Origin: JAEMQF01 sp049297615
Lineage (GTDB): Bacteria; Pseudomonadota; Gammaproteobacteria; Burkholderiales; Burkholderiaceae_C
Reading direction: 5' to 3'
Length of the DNA: 12,922 nucleotides
NCBI GenBank assembly: GCA_049297615.1
Contig: JBAQUQ010000065.1
Coordinates: 1 to 12,922, forward strand
Shown: positions 1 through 7,449 of the stretch, in pieces
Numbering within the stretch: the first letter of the stretch is position 1
Layout: each line of letters starts with the position of its first letter
The notes under the pieces: model-generated
What the model saw: the letters and a program-made list of their open reading frames with translations, nothing else
Databases searched by the model: none
What the model was told of the DNA's origin: nothing
Made by a program: the position numbers and the translations under genes

Positions 1-1614
1 CTGCCCAATGTGCCGCAAACCGTGGTGGCGTTTCTGGCTTGCGCGAGTGTCGGCGCAGTGTGGTCGGTGTGTTCGCCTGACATGGGGCCGGTGGCCGTGC
101 TCGACCGCTTTGCCCAGATCGAACCCAAGGTCTTGATCGCCTGCGACGGCTATGTCTACGGCGGCGTGGCGCATGACCGCCAGGCGCTCGTGGTCGAAAT
201 GCTCGATACCCTGCCGAGCGTGCGCGACGCTGTGCTGCTGCGCAATCTGGATTCGAATTCCGACCCGATGCGCCTGGCCCGCCCGGCGCAAGGCGTGACC
301 GCGCAGCGCAGCGCCCACGATTTCGATGCGCTCGCGGCGCGCAGCGAGTCGGCGCAGCCGATGGTTCTGCCCTTCGACCACCCGCTGTGGGTGGTCTATT
401 CCAGCGGCACGACGGGCCTGCCCAAGCCCATCGTGCACGGTCACGGCGGCGTGATGCTGGAAACCCTCAAGATGTCGCTGCACAACAACCTGGGGAGCAG
501 CGTCGAGACGGGCGACCGTTTCCACTGGTACAGCTCGACCGGGTGGATCATGTGGAACCTGCAATGCGGCGTGCTGCTCGGCGGCACGACCGTGTGCATG
601 TACGACGGCAATCCGTCCGGGCGCGCGGGTGCCGCCGACTGGAACACGCTGTGGCGTTTTGCCGCCGATTCGGGAGCGACGTTCTTCGGCGCAGGCGCTG
701 CGTTCTACGCCAGTTGCCTGAAGGCCGACGTGCGCCCGGCCGAGGCCGCCGACCTGTCGCGCCTGCGCGCGATCGGTTCGACCGGCTCGCCGCTCGCGAT
801 CGAGTGTTATCACTGGATCTACGAACGCCTGCCGCAGCGCGACGGCCGGCCGATCTGGCTCGCGCCGATCTCCGGCGGAACCGACTTCGCTGGCGCTTTC
901 GTCGCCGGCCTGCCGACGCTGCCCGTGGTGCCGGGCGAGATGCAGTGCCGCTGCCTCGGCGCCGCGGTCCACGCGTGGAGCGAACCCGACGCGAGCGGGC
1001 GCGGGCGCGAGCTGATCGACGAAGTCGGCGAGCTCGTCTGCACAAAACCCATGCCGTCGATGCCGCTGTACTTCTGGGGTGACACCGCAAACCAGCGCTA
1101 CCACGACAGCTACTTCGACATGTACCCGGGAATCTGGCGCCACGGCGACTGGATTCGCATTACGCCGCGCGGTGGCGCGATCATCTACGGCCGCAGCGAC
1201 GCGACGATCAACCGCCACGGCATTCGCATGGGAACGGCCGAGTTGTACCGCAGCGTCGAGGCCCTTCCCGAAGTGCTCGACAGCCTGGTCGTCGACCTCG
1301 AATACCTGGGTCGAGAGAGTTATATGCCGCTGTTCGTCGTGCTGCGCGAGGGCCTGTTGCTCGACGCGGCGCTGAGCGCCGCGATCAAGAAGTCGATCCG
1401 CGAAGCGCTGTCGGCGCGCCATGTGCCCAACGAGGTCTTTCAGGTCAGCGCGATACCGCGCACCTTGTCGGGCAAGAAGATGGAGCTGCCGGTGAAGAAA
1501 CTGCTGATGGGAACGCCGGCCGCCCAAGTGTTCAAGCTCGACGCGATGGCCAATGCCCACAGCGTGACGTGGTTCGCTGAATTCGCTCGCAAGCGCCAGG
1601 GCGGGGGGGAATAA
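1..1614 (+). CDS. Acetoacetyl-CoA synthetase, 5'-truncated by window edge
   Basis: ATP-dependent ligase of the acyl-adenylate (ANL) superfamily that activates acetoacetate to acetoacetyl-CoA in the cytoplasm, feeding ketone-body or polyhydroxybutyrate carbon into acetyl-CoA. The frame is open from base 1 (first residues LPNVPQTVVAFLACAS), so the true start lies upstream; 537 of the usual roughly 650 codons are present. Visible motifs are the phosphate-binding loop YSSGTTGLPKPIVHGHGG (about 397-450), the family-specific segment WYSSTGWIMWN (about 526-558), the hinge motif YGRSDATINRHGIRMGTAEL (about 1186-1245) and the C-terminal catalytic-lysine motif SGKKMELPVKK near 1468-1500. STGWIMWN and GTAELYR favour acetoacetyl- over acetyl-CoA synthetase. 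A G7 run (1603-1609) lies just before the TAA stop. An ECF sigma gene follows after 28 bp. The substrate is inferred from family motifs only. Confidence 0.93.
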   Translation: MPNVPQTVVAFLACASVGAVWSVCSPDMGPVAVLDRFAQIEPKVLIACDGYVYGGVAHDRQALVVEMLDTLPSVRDAVLLRNLDSNSDPMRLARPAQGVTAQRSAHDFDALAARSESAQPMVLPFDHPLWVVYSSGTTGLPKPIVHGHGGVMLETLKMSLHNNLGSSVETGDRFHWYSSTGWIMWNLQCGVLLGGTTVCMYDGNPSGRAGAADWNTLWRFAADSGATFFGAGAAFYASCLKADVRPAEAADLSRLRAIGSTGSPLAIECYHWIYERLPQRDGRPIWLAPISGGTDFAGAFVAGLPTLPVVPGEMQCRCLGAAVHAWSEPDASGRGRELIDEVGELVCTKPMPSMPLYFWGDTANQRYHDSYFDMYPGIWRHGDWIRITPRGGAIIYGRSDATINRHGIRMGTAELYRSVEALPEVLDSLVVDLEYLGRESYMPLFVVLREGLLLDAALSAAIKKSIREALSARHVPNEVFQVSAIPRTLSGKKMELPVKKLLMGTPAAQVFKLDAMANAHSVTWFAEFARKRQGGGE

Positions 1615-1642
1615 TCGGGCCCGCCTTGGCGTATGCCTGACC

Positions 1643-2164
1643 GTGGACGCACCGCTGACCTTTCGCCGCCAACTGCTGGACACGATCCCGCGACTGCGCC
1701 GCTACGCGCGCTCGCTGGTGTTCGACAGCCATGCCGCCGATGACTTGGTGCAAACCACCCTGGAGCGCGCCTTGGCGCATTGGCATCAGTTCGACCAGCG
1801 TCGGGACATCGTGTTGTGGACGGTCTCGATCGCCCACAACGCCTTCATGGACGATCGGCGCCGCCAGGCACGCGTGCCCTTGAGCGAAGCCTACGACGAA
1901 TATGCCGATCAGCTGCCCGCGCCGGGCGTCGATATCGGCCTGCGCATCGACCTGATCGCCGCGCTGCGCCGCTTGCCCACCGAGCAGCGTGAGCCGCTCC
2001 TGCTCGTGACCCTCGAGCAACTCTCGTATGCCGACTGCGCCGAGACTTTGGGCATCCCCATCGGCACCGTGATGTCGCGCGTTTCGCGCGCCCGCGCTGC
2101 GCTGCGTGAACTGCTAGAGGGCAAACCGCCACGATCCACGGGAGGGCTGCGCCGTGTTGTTTGA
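1643..2164 (+). CDS. ECF-type RNA polymerase sigma-70 factor
   Basis: A 173-residue extracytoplasmic-function sigma factor that directs RNA polymerase to a stress or envelope regulon. Region 2 is visible in RYARSLVFDSHAADDLVQTT, with the DDLVQ signature, and continues through HNAFMDDRRR. Region 4 with its helix-turn-helix is YADCAETLGIPIGTVMSRVS, followed by RARAALRELLEG. The linker between them is short, as expected for an ECF factor lacking region 3. The start is a GTG; no convincing Shine-Dalgarno lies before it, and the ATG at 1633 is in another frame. An AATAAT element at 1610-1615, overlapping the upstream stop, could be a -10 but lacks a clear -35. The membrane anti-sigma gene follows 105 bp after the stop, the classical arrangement for a sigma held inactive at the membrane. 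Its regulon cannot be told from the window. Confidence 0.93.
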   Translation: MDAPLTFRRQLLDTIPRLRRYARSLVFDSHAADDLVQTTLERALAHWHQFDQRRDIVLWTVSIAHNAFMDDRRRQARVPLSEAYDEYADQLPAPGVDIGLRIDLIAALRRLPTEQREPLLLVTLEQLSYADCAETLGIPIGTVMSRVSRARAALRELLEGKPPRSTGGLRRVV

Positions 2165-2192
2165 TGTCTTTCTTTCCGCGCCGCTGCCGAGC

Positions 2193-2229
2193 GACCCCAG
2201 GGCCGCAACGGGGCGTTGCCTACGGGGTC
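2193..2229 (+). promoter_or_regulatory. Two-stem hairpin in the sigma/anti-sigma gap
   Basis: GACCCC (2193-2198) pairs with GGGGTC (2224-2229). Nested inside, GCAACG (2205-2210) pairs with CGTTGC (2214-2219) around a GGG loop, and internal loops of 6 and 4 nt separate the stems. There is no T-run after it, so it is not a standard intrinsic terminator. It lies 28 bp after the sigma stop and 40 bp before the anti-sigma ATG. A role in mRNA processing or in setting the sigma:anti-sigma ratio is inference. Confidence 0.4.
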
Positions 2230-2269
2230 AGGCCACCCCGGGAGCAGCCTTACTTCTTCCGAGCGCGCC

Positions 2270-3112
2270 ATGACCGCCTCCTTCGACGACACCGTTCTCA
2301 ACGCCTGGCTTGACGGCGAGTTCACGCCCGAGCGCCGCGCCGAAATCGAGGCCTGGTTGCAGGCGCACCCGCTCGAGGCCACGCGCGTGCGCCTGTGGGC
2401 CGCTGACCGCGAGGCCTTGCGCAGCCGGCTCGACGGCGCGCTTGCCGAACCCGTGCCGGCGCACTTGACGCGGCTGGTGATGCACGGTACCTCGGCAGTC
2501 CAGTGGCGTCACTGGCAGGCCTGGGCGGCAGGGTTCCTGGTATTCGTGCTCGGCGCTGTCGCAGGCGCTGGCTTGCTCTGGCGCAGCATGCCGGCCGCAC
2601 CGCAGGTCGCCGCGGTGGTGCCCAATGCCTGGGTCATGCGCGCCGCGGTCGCGCACAGTGTCTACGTGCCCGAGGTGCGACATGCCGTCGAAGTGAAGGC
2701 GCAGGAAGAGCACTTGAGCCGTTGGCTGACCAAGCGGCTCGAGGTTCCGGTGAAGCTTTTCGACTTGCGCGAGCAGGGCTTCGAGCTCGTCGGCGGGCGC
2801 CTTTTGCCCGACGCCGCCGGCCCGAGCGCCCAGCTGATGTATCAGGCGATCGCGCCGCTCGTGCCTTCACAAGCCGGCGACGAACCCATGCCCAAGCCGG
2901 CCCGCGTCACGGTGTACCTGCGCAAGCCCGACGCGAGCACGGCGGCAGAGTTTCGCTACGAGCAGCACGGCGCCTTGGGAATGTTCTATTGGGTCGAAGG
3001 CAATAGCGATCATGGCGTGGCGACCGGGTATGCCCTGGTCGGCGAATTGCCGCGCGAACAGCTGCTGGCTTTGGCCGAGGCGATCCACAAACAGGGCGCC
3101 AGCATGCCTTGA
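2270..3112 (+). CDS. Membrane-anchored anti-sigma factor
   Basis: A 280-residue single-pass membrane protein expected to sequester the neighbouring ECF sigma factor. The N-terminal cytoplasmic part (about residues 5-70, with NAWLDGEFTPERRAEIEAWL) is the typical anti-sigma domain of the COG5662 type. One transmembrane helix follows at about 84-104 (WAAGFLVFVLGAVAGAGLLW). The periplasmic domain (about 115-280) carries EEHLSRWLTKRL and FELVGGRLLP, recurrent in this family. The N-terminal domain has no HxxxCxxC zinc motif, so it belongs to the non-zinc branch. I chose ATG 2270 because the domain begins right after it; a TTG at 2216 would add 18 unlikely residues. Only a weak GAG lies before the ATG. 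The sigma gene is 105 bp upstream. The inducing signal is unknown. Confidence 0.88.
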   Translation: MTASFDDTVLNAWLDGEFTPERRAEIEAWLQAHPLEATRVRLWAADREALRSRLDGALAEPVPAHLTRLVMHGTSAVQWRHWQAWAAGFLVFVLGAVAGAGLLWRSMPAAPQVAAVVPNAWVMRAAVAHSVYVPEVRHAVEVKAQEEHLSRWLTKRLEVPVKLFDLREQGFELVGGRLLPDAAGPSAQLMYQAIAPLVPSQAGDEPMPKPARVTVYLRKPDASTAAEFRYEQHGALGMFYWVEGNSDHGVATGYALVGELPREQLLALAEAIHKQGASMP

Positions 3113-3117
3113 CCTTC

Positions 3118-3141
3118 GCCCGGGCAGGCACAGGCCCGGGC
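3118..3141 (+). terminator. Hairpin terminator after the anti-sigma gene
   Basis: GCCCGGGC (3118-3125) is repeated exactly at 3134-3141; because the octamer is self-complementary, the two copies form a perfect 8-bp stem around an 8-nt loop, 5 bp after the anti-sigma stop. The following TTGTGT is a poor U-tract, so termination efficiency is uncertain. Confidence 0.55.
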
Positions 3142-3191
3142 TTGTGTGGAAACATCCCGACCCGACACGTGGGCGGCTTGCGGGCCCTCAA

Positions 3192-3197
3192 TAGAAT
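3192..3197 (+). promoter_or_regulatory. Candidate -10 element, permease gene, leaderless start
   Basis: TAGAAT matches the sigma-70 -10 hexamer at 5 of 6 bases and is followed by only 6 nt (CTGCGC) before the permease ATG at 3204. Transcription would begin at or next to the A of the start codon. No Shine-Dalgarno is present, and no good -35 lies at the normal spacing. Confidence 0.45.
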
Positions 3198-3203
3198 CTG
3201 CGC

Positions 3204-4739
3204 ATGACCCTGCCCCAGGCGGGCGCAAGCCCTGCGCCCACCGCAACTGCCGCCACGCCCGTCTACCGCCGCAAGCTTTTTTGGGTCGCCCTGCTGTATT
3301 TCAGCGAAGGCTTGCCGCTGGGCGTGTTCTACGACATCTTCCCGGTCTACTTTCGCCAGCAAGGCGTGAACCTGGCCGACATCGGCCTGCTGAGCCTGCT
3401 CGGCCTGGCGTGGACGGTCAAGTTCCTGTGGGCTCCGGCAGTGGACTGGGCGCGCCATCACCGCTGGTGGATCAGTGCAGCCAATGCCGGCATGGCCTGC
3501 GTGATGTGGTGGTTCGGTGCGGCCGCGGCGGCCGGCACGGCGCTATCGATCGGGCCCTGGGTATGGGTGGCGATCGGCATGTTCACCGTGCTCTCGGCGA
3601 CGAACGACATCGCCACCGACGGCTACACGATCGAGCTCCTGGACCGACACGAGTACGGCATGGCGAACGGTTTTCGCATCGGCTTTTACCGCGTCGGCAT
3701 GATCTTCGCGGGCGTATTGCTGATGGTCTCGGGCTGGCTCGGCTGGAGCCTTGCCTACTTTCTGGGCGGGGCGATGTTCGCCGTCAACGCCAGCCTGGCC
3801 CTGCTCGCCCCTGCGGAGCGACGCGTGGTCAGCGACCGCAGCAGCATTGCCAGCGAGTTCGCGCTGTTGCGCGCCCAGCCGCTGTGGGTGCTGGCGCTGG
3901 CCTGCGTCCTGCTCGGGCTGCTCTGGCCGGGCTTGGCACCCTTGGGTCGCTTTGCGGAGTGGCCGGTGGTTGCCTTGTACAGCGATACCTGGTGGTTCAA
4001 GGGCGCGATTCCCGTGGGCCTGATGTTCCTCGGCGCCGCGATCATGGTGCACGCGGCGCGCCGGCCGCGCGCGCAACTGCTGCGCCAGGGGCCGGTGTTC
4101 GGCGCCTGGGTCGAGCTGCTGTCGCGCCCGGGGATGATCGCGATTCTGTTGTTCATCCTGTTGTTCAAGCTCGGCGACGCTTCGATGGGATTCATGGTCA
4201 AGCCGTTCTGGGTCGACAGCGGCTTCACGGCGCAGCAGATCGGTCTGGTCAGCGTCAATCTGGGCCTGGCGCTGTCCATAGCCGGTGGCCTGCTCGGCGG
4301 CTGGTATGTCGACACGCGCGGCATCTTCAAGGGTTTGTGGGTGCTTGGCTTGTGGCAGGCCCTGTCGAATCTGGGTTATGCGCTGGCCGCGTGGTGGGTG
4401 CCGGGTTTGGCGCAGTCGGGTGACCCGGTCGTGGCGCAACAGGTCTTGGTCTACGCCGCGAGCGGCCTGGAGAGTTTCACCGGGGGTTTGGGAACCGGCG
4501 CGTTCCTGGCGTTTCTGATGGCGATCACGAGCCGCGCCAAGGCGACCACCGAGTATGCGATTCTGTCGAGCATCTTCGCCTTCAGCCGCGCGGTGGCCGG
4601 CTGGGCCGGCGGCATCGGCGCGCAGGAGATGGGCTACGCGGCCTACTTTTTCCTGACGTTCTGGCTCAGCTTTCCGGCCTATGTTTTACTGCCCCAGGTG
4701 CGACGCATGCTGGAGACCAATGATGTTGAACGACCCTGA
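3204..4739 (+). CDS. AmpG-like major facilitator superfamily permease
   Basis: A 511-residue inner-membrane transporter with hydrophobic segments spread over its whole length, consistent with about 12 helices. The N-terminal segment LLYFSEGLPLGVFYDIFPVY and the following IGLLSLLGLAWTVKFLWAP match the start of AmpG/acetyl-CoA-transporter-type MFS proteins. The loop SATNDIATDGYTIELL with downstream GFRIGFYRVGM is the corresponding conserved central motif. AmpG imports anhydro-muropeptides for peptidoglycan recycling, but this branch also holds transporters of unknown substrate, so the substrate is not assigned. The start ATG is preceded directly by a -10-like TAGAAT and no ribosome site. Its 3' end overlaps the M48 protease start, suggesting translational coupling. 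The preceding 91-bp gap holds the hairpin at 3118-3141. Confidence 0.88.
   Translation: MTLPQAGASPAPTATAATPVYRRKLFWVALLYFSEGLPLGVFYDIFPVYFRQQGVNLADIGLLSLLGLAWTVKFLWAPAVDWARHHRWWISAANAGMACVMWWFGAAAAAGTALSIGPWVWVAIGMFTVLSATNDIATDGYTIELLDRHEYGMANGFRIGFYRVGMIFAGVLLMVSGWLGWSLAYFLGGAMFAVNASLALLAPAERRVVSDRSSIASEFALLRAQPLWVLALACVLLGLLWPGLAPLGRFAEWPVVALYSDTWWFKGAIPVGLMFLGAAIMVHAARRPRAQLLRQGPVFGAWVELLSRPGMIAILLFILLFKLGDASMGFMVKPFWVDSGFTAQQIGLVSVNLGLALSIAGGLLGGWYVDTRGIFKGLWVLGLWQALSNLGYALAAWWVPGLAQSGDPVVAQQVLVYAASGLESFTGGLGTGAFLAFLMAITSRAKATTEYAILSSIFAFSRAVAGWAGGIGAQEMGYAAYFFLTFWLSFPAYVLLPQVRRMLETNDVERP
4712..4716 (+). promoter_or_regulatory. Ribosome binding site for the M48 protease gene
   Basis: GGAGA lies inside the permease coding sequence just before tandem ATG codons at 4720 and 4723. 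From GGAG, the spacing is 4 nt to the first ATG and 7 nt to the second, so the second may be the one used. It rules out the upstream in-frame ATG at 4681. Confidence 0.6.
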
Positions 4740-5637
4740 ATCCGGGCGGACGGCGACGCGTGCCTGCAACTGCTGTGCGGGCGTGGTTTCGCCGGGCCGG
4801 CGCAGGTTCGGTGCGGCCTTGCTGGGTGGCACGGCTGCGTGGTCCGCGTGGGCCCGCGAGGGCGTGGACGTCGGCGGCAGATCGAGCTTCACCAAGCTGG
4901 TCTCGGCCGAACAGGTAGAGCGTGCCTCGACCCAGCAGTACCTGCAACTGCAACAGCAGGCCGCGCAAAAGAAAGCGCTGGCGCCCGACCACCACCCGCA
5001 GCTCGTGCGCCTGCGTGCCATCGAGTCACGCATCCGGCCCTACACCTACGAGTGGAACGAGCGCGCACGCCAGTGGAAGTGGGAAGTCAATTTGATCGGC
5101 AGCTCGCAGATCAATGCCTTTTGCATGCCCGGCGGCAAGATCGCGTTCTATTACGGCATCCTCGACAAGCTTCAGCTCAACGATGACGAAGTCGCGATGA
5201 TCATGGGTCACGAGGCCGCGCACGCGCTGCGCGAACACGCGCGTGAACGCATCGGCAAGAACATGGCCACGCGCGGCGCGCTCGAGATCGGATCGGCCTT
5301 GTTCGGCCTGGGCAATGTCGGGCGCACCGTGGGCGACTTGGGCGGGCAGTTGCTGACGCTCAGGTTCGGTCGCGAAGACGAGTCGGAAGCGGATTTGATC
5401 GGCCTGGAACTCGCTGCGCGCGCCGGCTACGACCCCGCCGCCGGCGTGACGCTTTGGCAGAAAATGGCCGCCGCCAGCCAGGGCGCGCCGCCGCAGTTCC
5501 TGAGCACGCATCCGAGCGGGCCGACTCGTATCCGGGACATCGAGGACAACCTGGACAAGGTGACACCGCTCTACGAAAAGGCGCAGCGCCCGGCGCAGCG
5601 CTTCGAGCCGCCCAAATCTGGCGAGCGCCTGCCTTGA
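4720..5637 (+). CDS. M48-family zinc metalloprotease with Tat-type signal
   Basis: A 305-residue zinc endopeptidase resembling LoiP/YggG-type envelope proteases that handle misfolded outer-membrane proteins. The zinc site is HEAAH (residues 164-168), with the third ligand in ESEAD (about 221-225). The C-terminal FLSTHPSGPTRIRDIE is also family-typical. Near the N-terminus, GRRRFGAALLGG (27-37) followed by a hydrophobic stretch to about residue 45 looks like a twin-arginine export signal, placing the enzyme in the periplasm. Just before it is a CNCC cysteine cluster (16-19) that is not a lipobox. The start is one of two tandem ATGs overlapping the permease end by 20 or 17 bp. The gene ends only 7 bp from the stop of the convergent M14 gene. 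Substrate unknown. Confidence 0.92.
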   Translation: MMLNDPESGRTATRACNCCAGVVSPGRRRFGAALLGGTAAWSAWAREGVDVGGRSSFTKLVSAEQVERASTQQYLQLQQQAAQKKALAPDHHPQLVRLRAIESRIRPYTYEWNERARQWKWEVNLIGSSQINAFCMPGGKIAFYYGILDKLQLNDDEVAMIMGHEAAHALREHARERIGKNMATRGALEIGSALFGLGNVGRTVGDLGGQLLTLRFGREDESEADLIGLELAARAGYDPAAGVTLWQKMAAASQGAPPQFLSTHPSGPTRIRDIEDNLDKVTPLYEKAQRPAQRFEPPKSGERLP

Positions 5638-5644
5638 CGCGGGC

Positions 5645-7360
5645 TCAGTCCAAGCTGACTTCGGTGCGTACTGCGCCAGCACGCTCGGCGCGCGCCGTGA
5701 GGGCCAGGCGCGTGCCCTGGGGCGCGCGCACCACCCACTCGGCCACCGCGCGCTCGGCCGTGGTTTCTCGGTTCGGCAAGAATGCATGCAGCGATTGTTT
5801 CGGCGCGTGGCCTTCGAGTTGTGGCCCTTCGAAGCGCGGCTTGCCCCCGACCAGGGACACGGCGGGATCGCCTTCGGGCAAATGGATCTCGAAGATCACC
5901 CCGCGCACGACCTTGCGCGCCAAGGCGCGTTTCGTCACGTAGGCCGGCAGCCAACCGCTATTGGCCACCGCGAATTTGATGCGCCAGGTGTCGGCGCCGA
6001 GCGCACGCACCTCGGTGCGCAGCAGCTCCAACCTGGGTAGGCATAGCGCGATTTGCGTCATCCACGCCGGGAAGCGCGCCGCCTCGCGTTCGCGCAAGTG
6101 CGGCGGCGGATTGCGCCAGTAGTTCATCTTGTCCCAGCCGCCGATCTCCACCGCGCCGAGCTGGGGGTGCTGGAACGCACGCCACTGCACATGCGCCTGG
6201 CCGGCGCACTGCGCATCGCTCCATTGCAGCAATTTCAAGTCGTCCTGTGGCGGATGCTCGCGGTACCAGTCGATCCACTTGTAGTCGGTGATGCCCGCCT
6301 CTTTGTTCGGCGACCAGAGTTCGACCACCCAGAACAGCGCTCCCAGGTGTTCATAGAACCAGTCTTGTGTACCGCCGATCAGCTCTTTGGGGTGGTATTT
6401 GAAATCGTGAAAGATGCTGACCGCCGGGTAGCCGGTGAGCCGCTGCCCAAGCTCGCTGAAGCGCTGGTAGGACCACAGGTCCTCGGGAATCATCTCGTCG
6501 TCGCTTTGTGTGCCCAAGGGCCGCAGGATCACGCCGCTGTGTGTGTGGTAGCTGATCGCCGCGCCGATATTGGGGTGCTGGATCACGAAGTCGACCATGG
6601 CACGCACTTCGGGCTCGCTGGTCGGGAACGGGCCCGCGCCCAACTGCTCGAATTCCTGGCGCCACAAGCCCGGAAAATTGCGATTCAGATCCAGACCTTC
6701 GGCGTCAGGATTGACCTTGATCGTCAAGCCGTCATAGTTGAGGACGATGCCCTCGGGTATCACGCGGTAATACTCGCCGCCGAATTCACCGGGATCGCGC
6801 GCCACCATCAGGCGCGCGTCGAGTTCGCTCTTCTTGTACGTGCCATGCGGATCGGGGATGCGCATCGACAACACGCGGCCGTCGCCGTCGATGTCTTGCA
6901 CGCTCAAGCCTTCGACCGGGTCTTCTTCGAAGGGGTAGCGGCGCGTGCTGGAGCGAATATGGCGAGGCTTGTCGGCCAGGGCGAGTTCGGCGCCGTCGGG
7001 GTTCAGGCGCGGGCACAGGTAGAGCACGCGCGTGTCGAGCAATTGAGTGATCGCGCGGCCTTCATCACTCGATGTGCCATAGCCTTTGACGAGCCAGTTC
7101 AGGTAGTACAGGACAGTCGTGCTGGCGCTCAACTCGGCGGCGTGGATGTTGCCGTCGACCCAGAAAGCGGGTTTGTCGGCGGGGCTGCCGGTGTCGGAGT
7201 TGGTGAGCGTCACCACCCAGATGTCGCGGCCCTCGAAGCTCTTGCCGATCGATGCGACCGACACCAGGCCCGGATAGGCCTGGGCGTAACCCAACAACAG
7301 ACGCGTCAGGTCTTCGTGGCGGTAGAAGATGTCGAAGCGGGGGGCGCTGGTGTCACTCAT
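5645..7360 (-). CDS. M14-family zinc carboxypeptidase, long form
   Basis: A 571-residue metallocarboxypeptidase-family protein. The residues of carboxypeptidase A are recognisable: zinc ligands H73 and E76 in GNIHAAELSAS, PRLNPDG (117-123), the substrate-binding pair N226-R227 in DLNRNF, the third zinc ligand H272 in SYHTHSG, and the general-base glutamate E347 in WVVELWSP. It should therefore be active. After about residue 380 comes an extra C-terminal domain of about 190 residues, probably beta-rich. There is no signal peptide, so it should be cytoplasmic. I chose ATG 7360 because the domain starts within 10 residues; the open frame continues upstream but has no supported start. The ribosome site is weak. 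It lies 89 bp downstream of the FAD oxidoreductase and is convergent with the M48 gene. Substrate unknown. Confidence 0.9.
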   Translation of the reverse strand: MSDTSAPRFDIFYRHEDLTRLLLGYAQAYPGLVSVASIGKSFEGRDIWVVTLTNSDTGSPADKPAFWVDGNIHAAELSASTTVLYYLNWLVKGYGTSSDEGRAITQLLDTRVLYLCPRLNPDGAELALADKPRHIRSSTRRYPFEEDPVEGLSVQDIDGDGRVLSMRIPDPHGTYKKSELDARLMVARDPGEFGGEYYRVIPEGIVLNYDGLTIKVNPDAEGLDLNRNFPGLWRQEFEQLGAGPFPTSEPEVRAMVDFVIQHPNIGAAISYHTHSGVILRPLGTQSDDEMIPEDLWSYQRFSELGQRLTGYPAVSIFHDFKYHPKELIGGTQDWFYEHLGALFWVVELWSPNKEAGITDYKWIDWYREHPPQDDLKLLQWSDAQCAGQAHVQWRAFQHPQLGAVEIGGWDKMNYWRNPPPHLREREAARFPAWMTQIALCLPRLELLRTEVRALGADTWRIKFAVANSGWLPAYVTKRALARKVVRGVIFEIHLPEGDPAVSLVGGKPRFEGPQLEGHAPKQSLHAFLPNRETTAERAVAEWVVRAPQGTRLALTARAERAGAVRTEVSLD

Positions 7361-7449
7361 ACTTGCAATGTCTCGGCGGATCGGGCCAGGCGCAGAGTGT
7401 CTCCTCGGACGGCGGGTGCGCACATCGCGATAAACGCGAACCGGGTGCG

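Noticed and set aside
3146..4423. Open frame of 425 codons on the plus strand overlapping the permease
   Set aside because: Alternative frame of the permease gene; Arg/Gly-rich and without membrane segments or motifs.
7425..7439. Dyad TCGCG-N5-CGCGA between the FAD oxidoreductase and M14 genes
   Set aside because: Only a 5-bp stem with no T-run on the relevant strand; too weak to call a terminator or operator.
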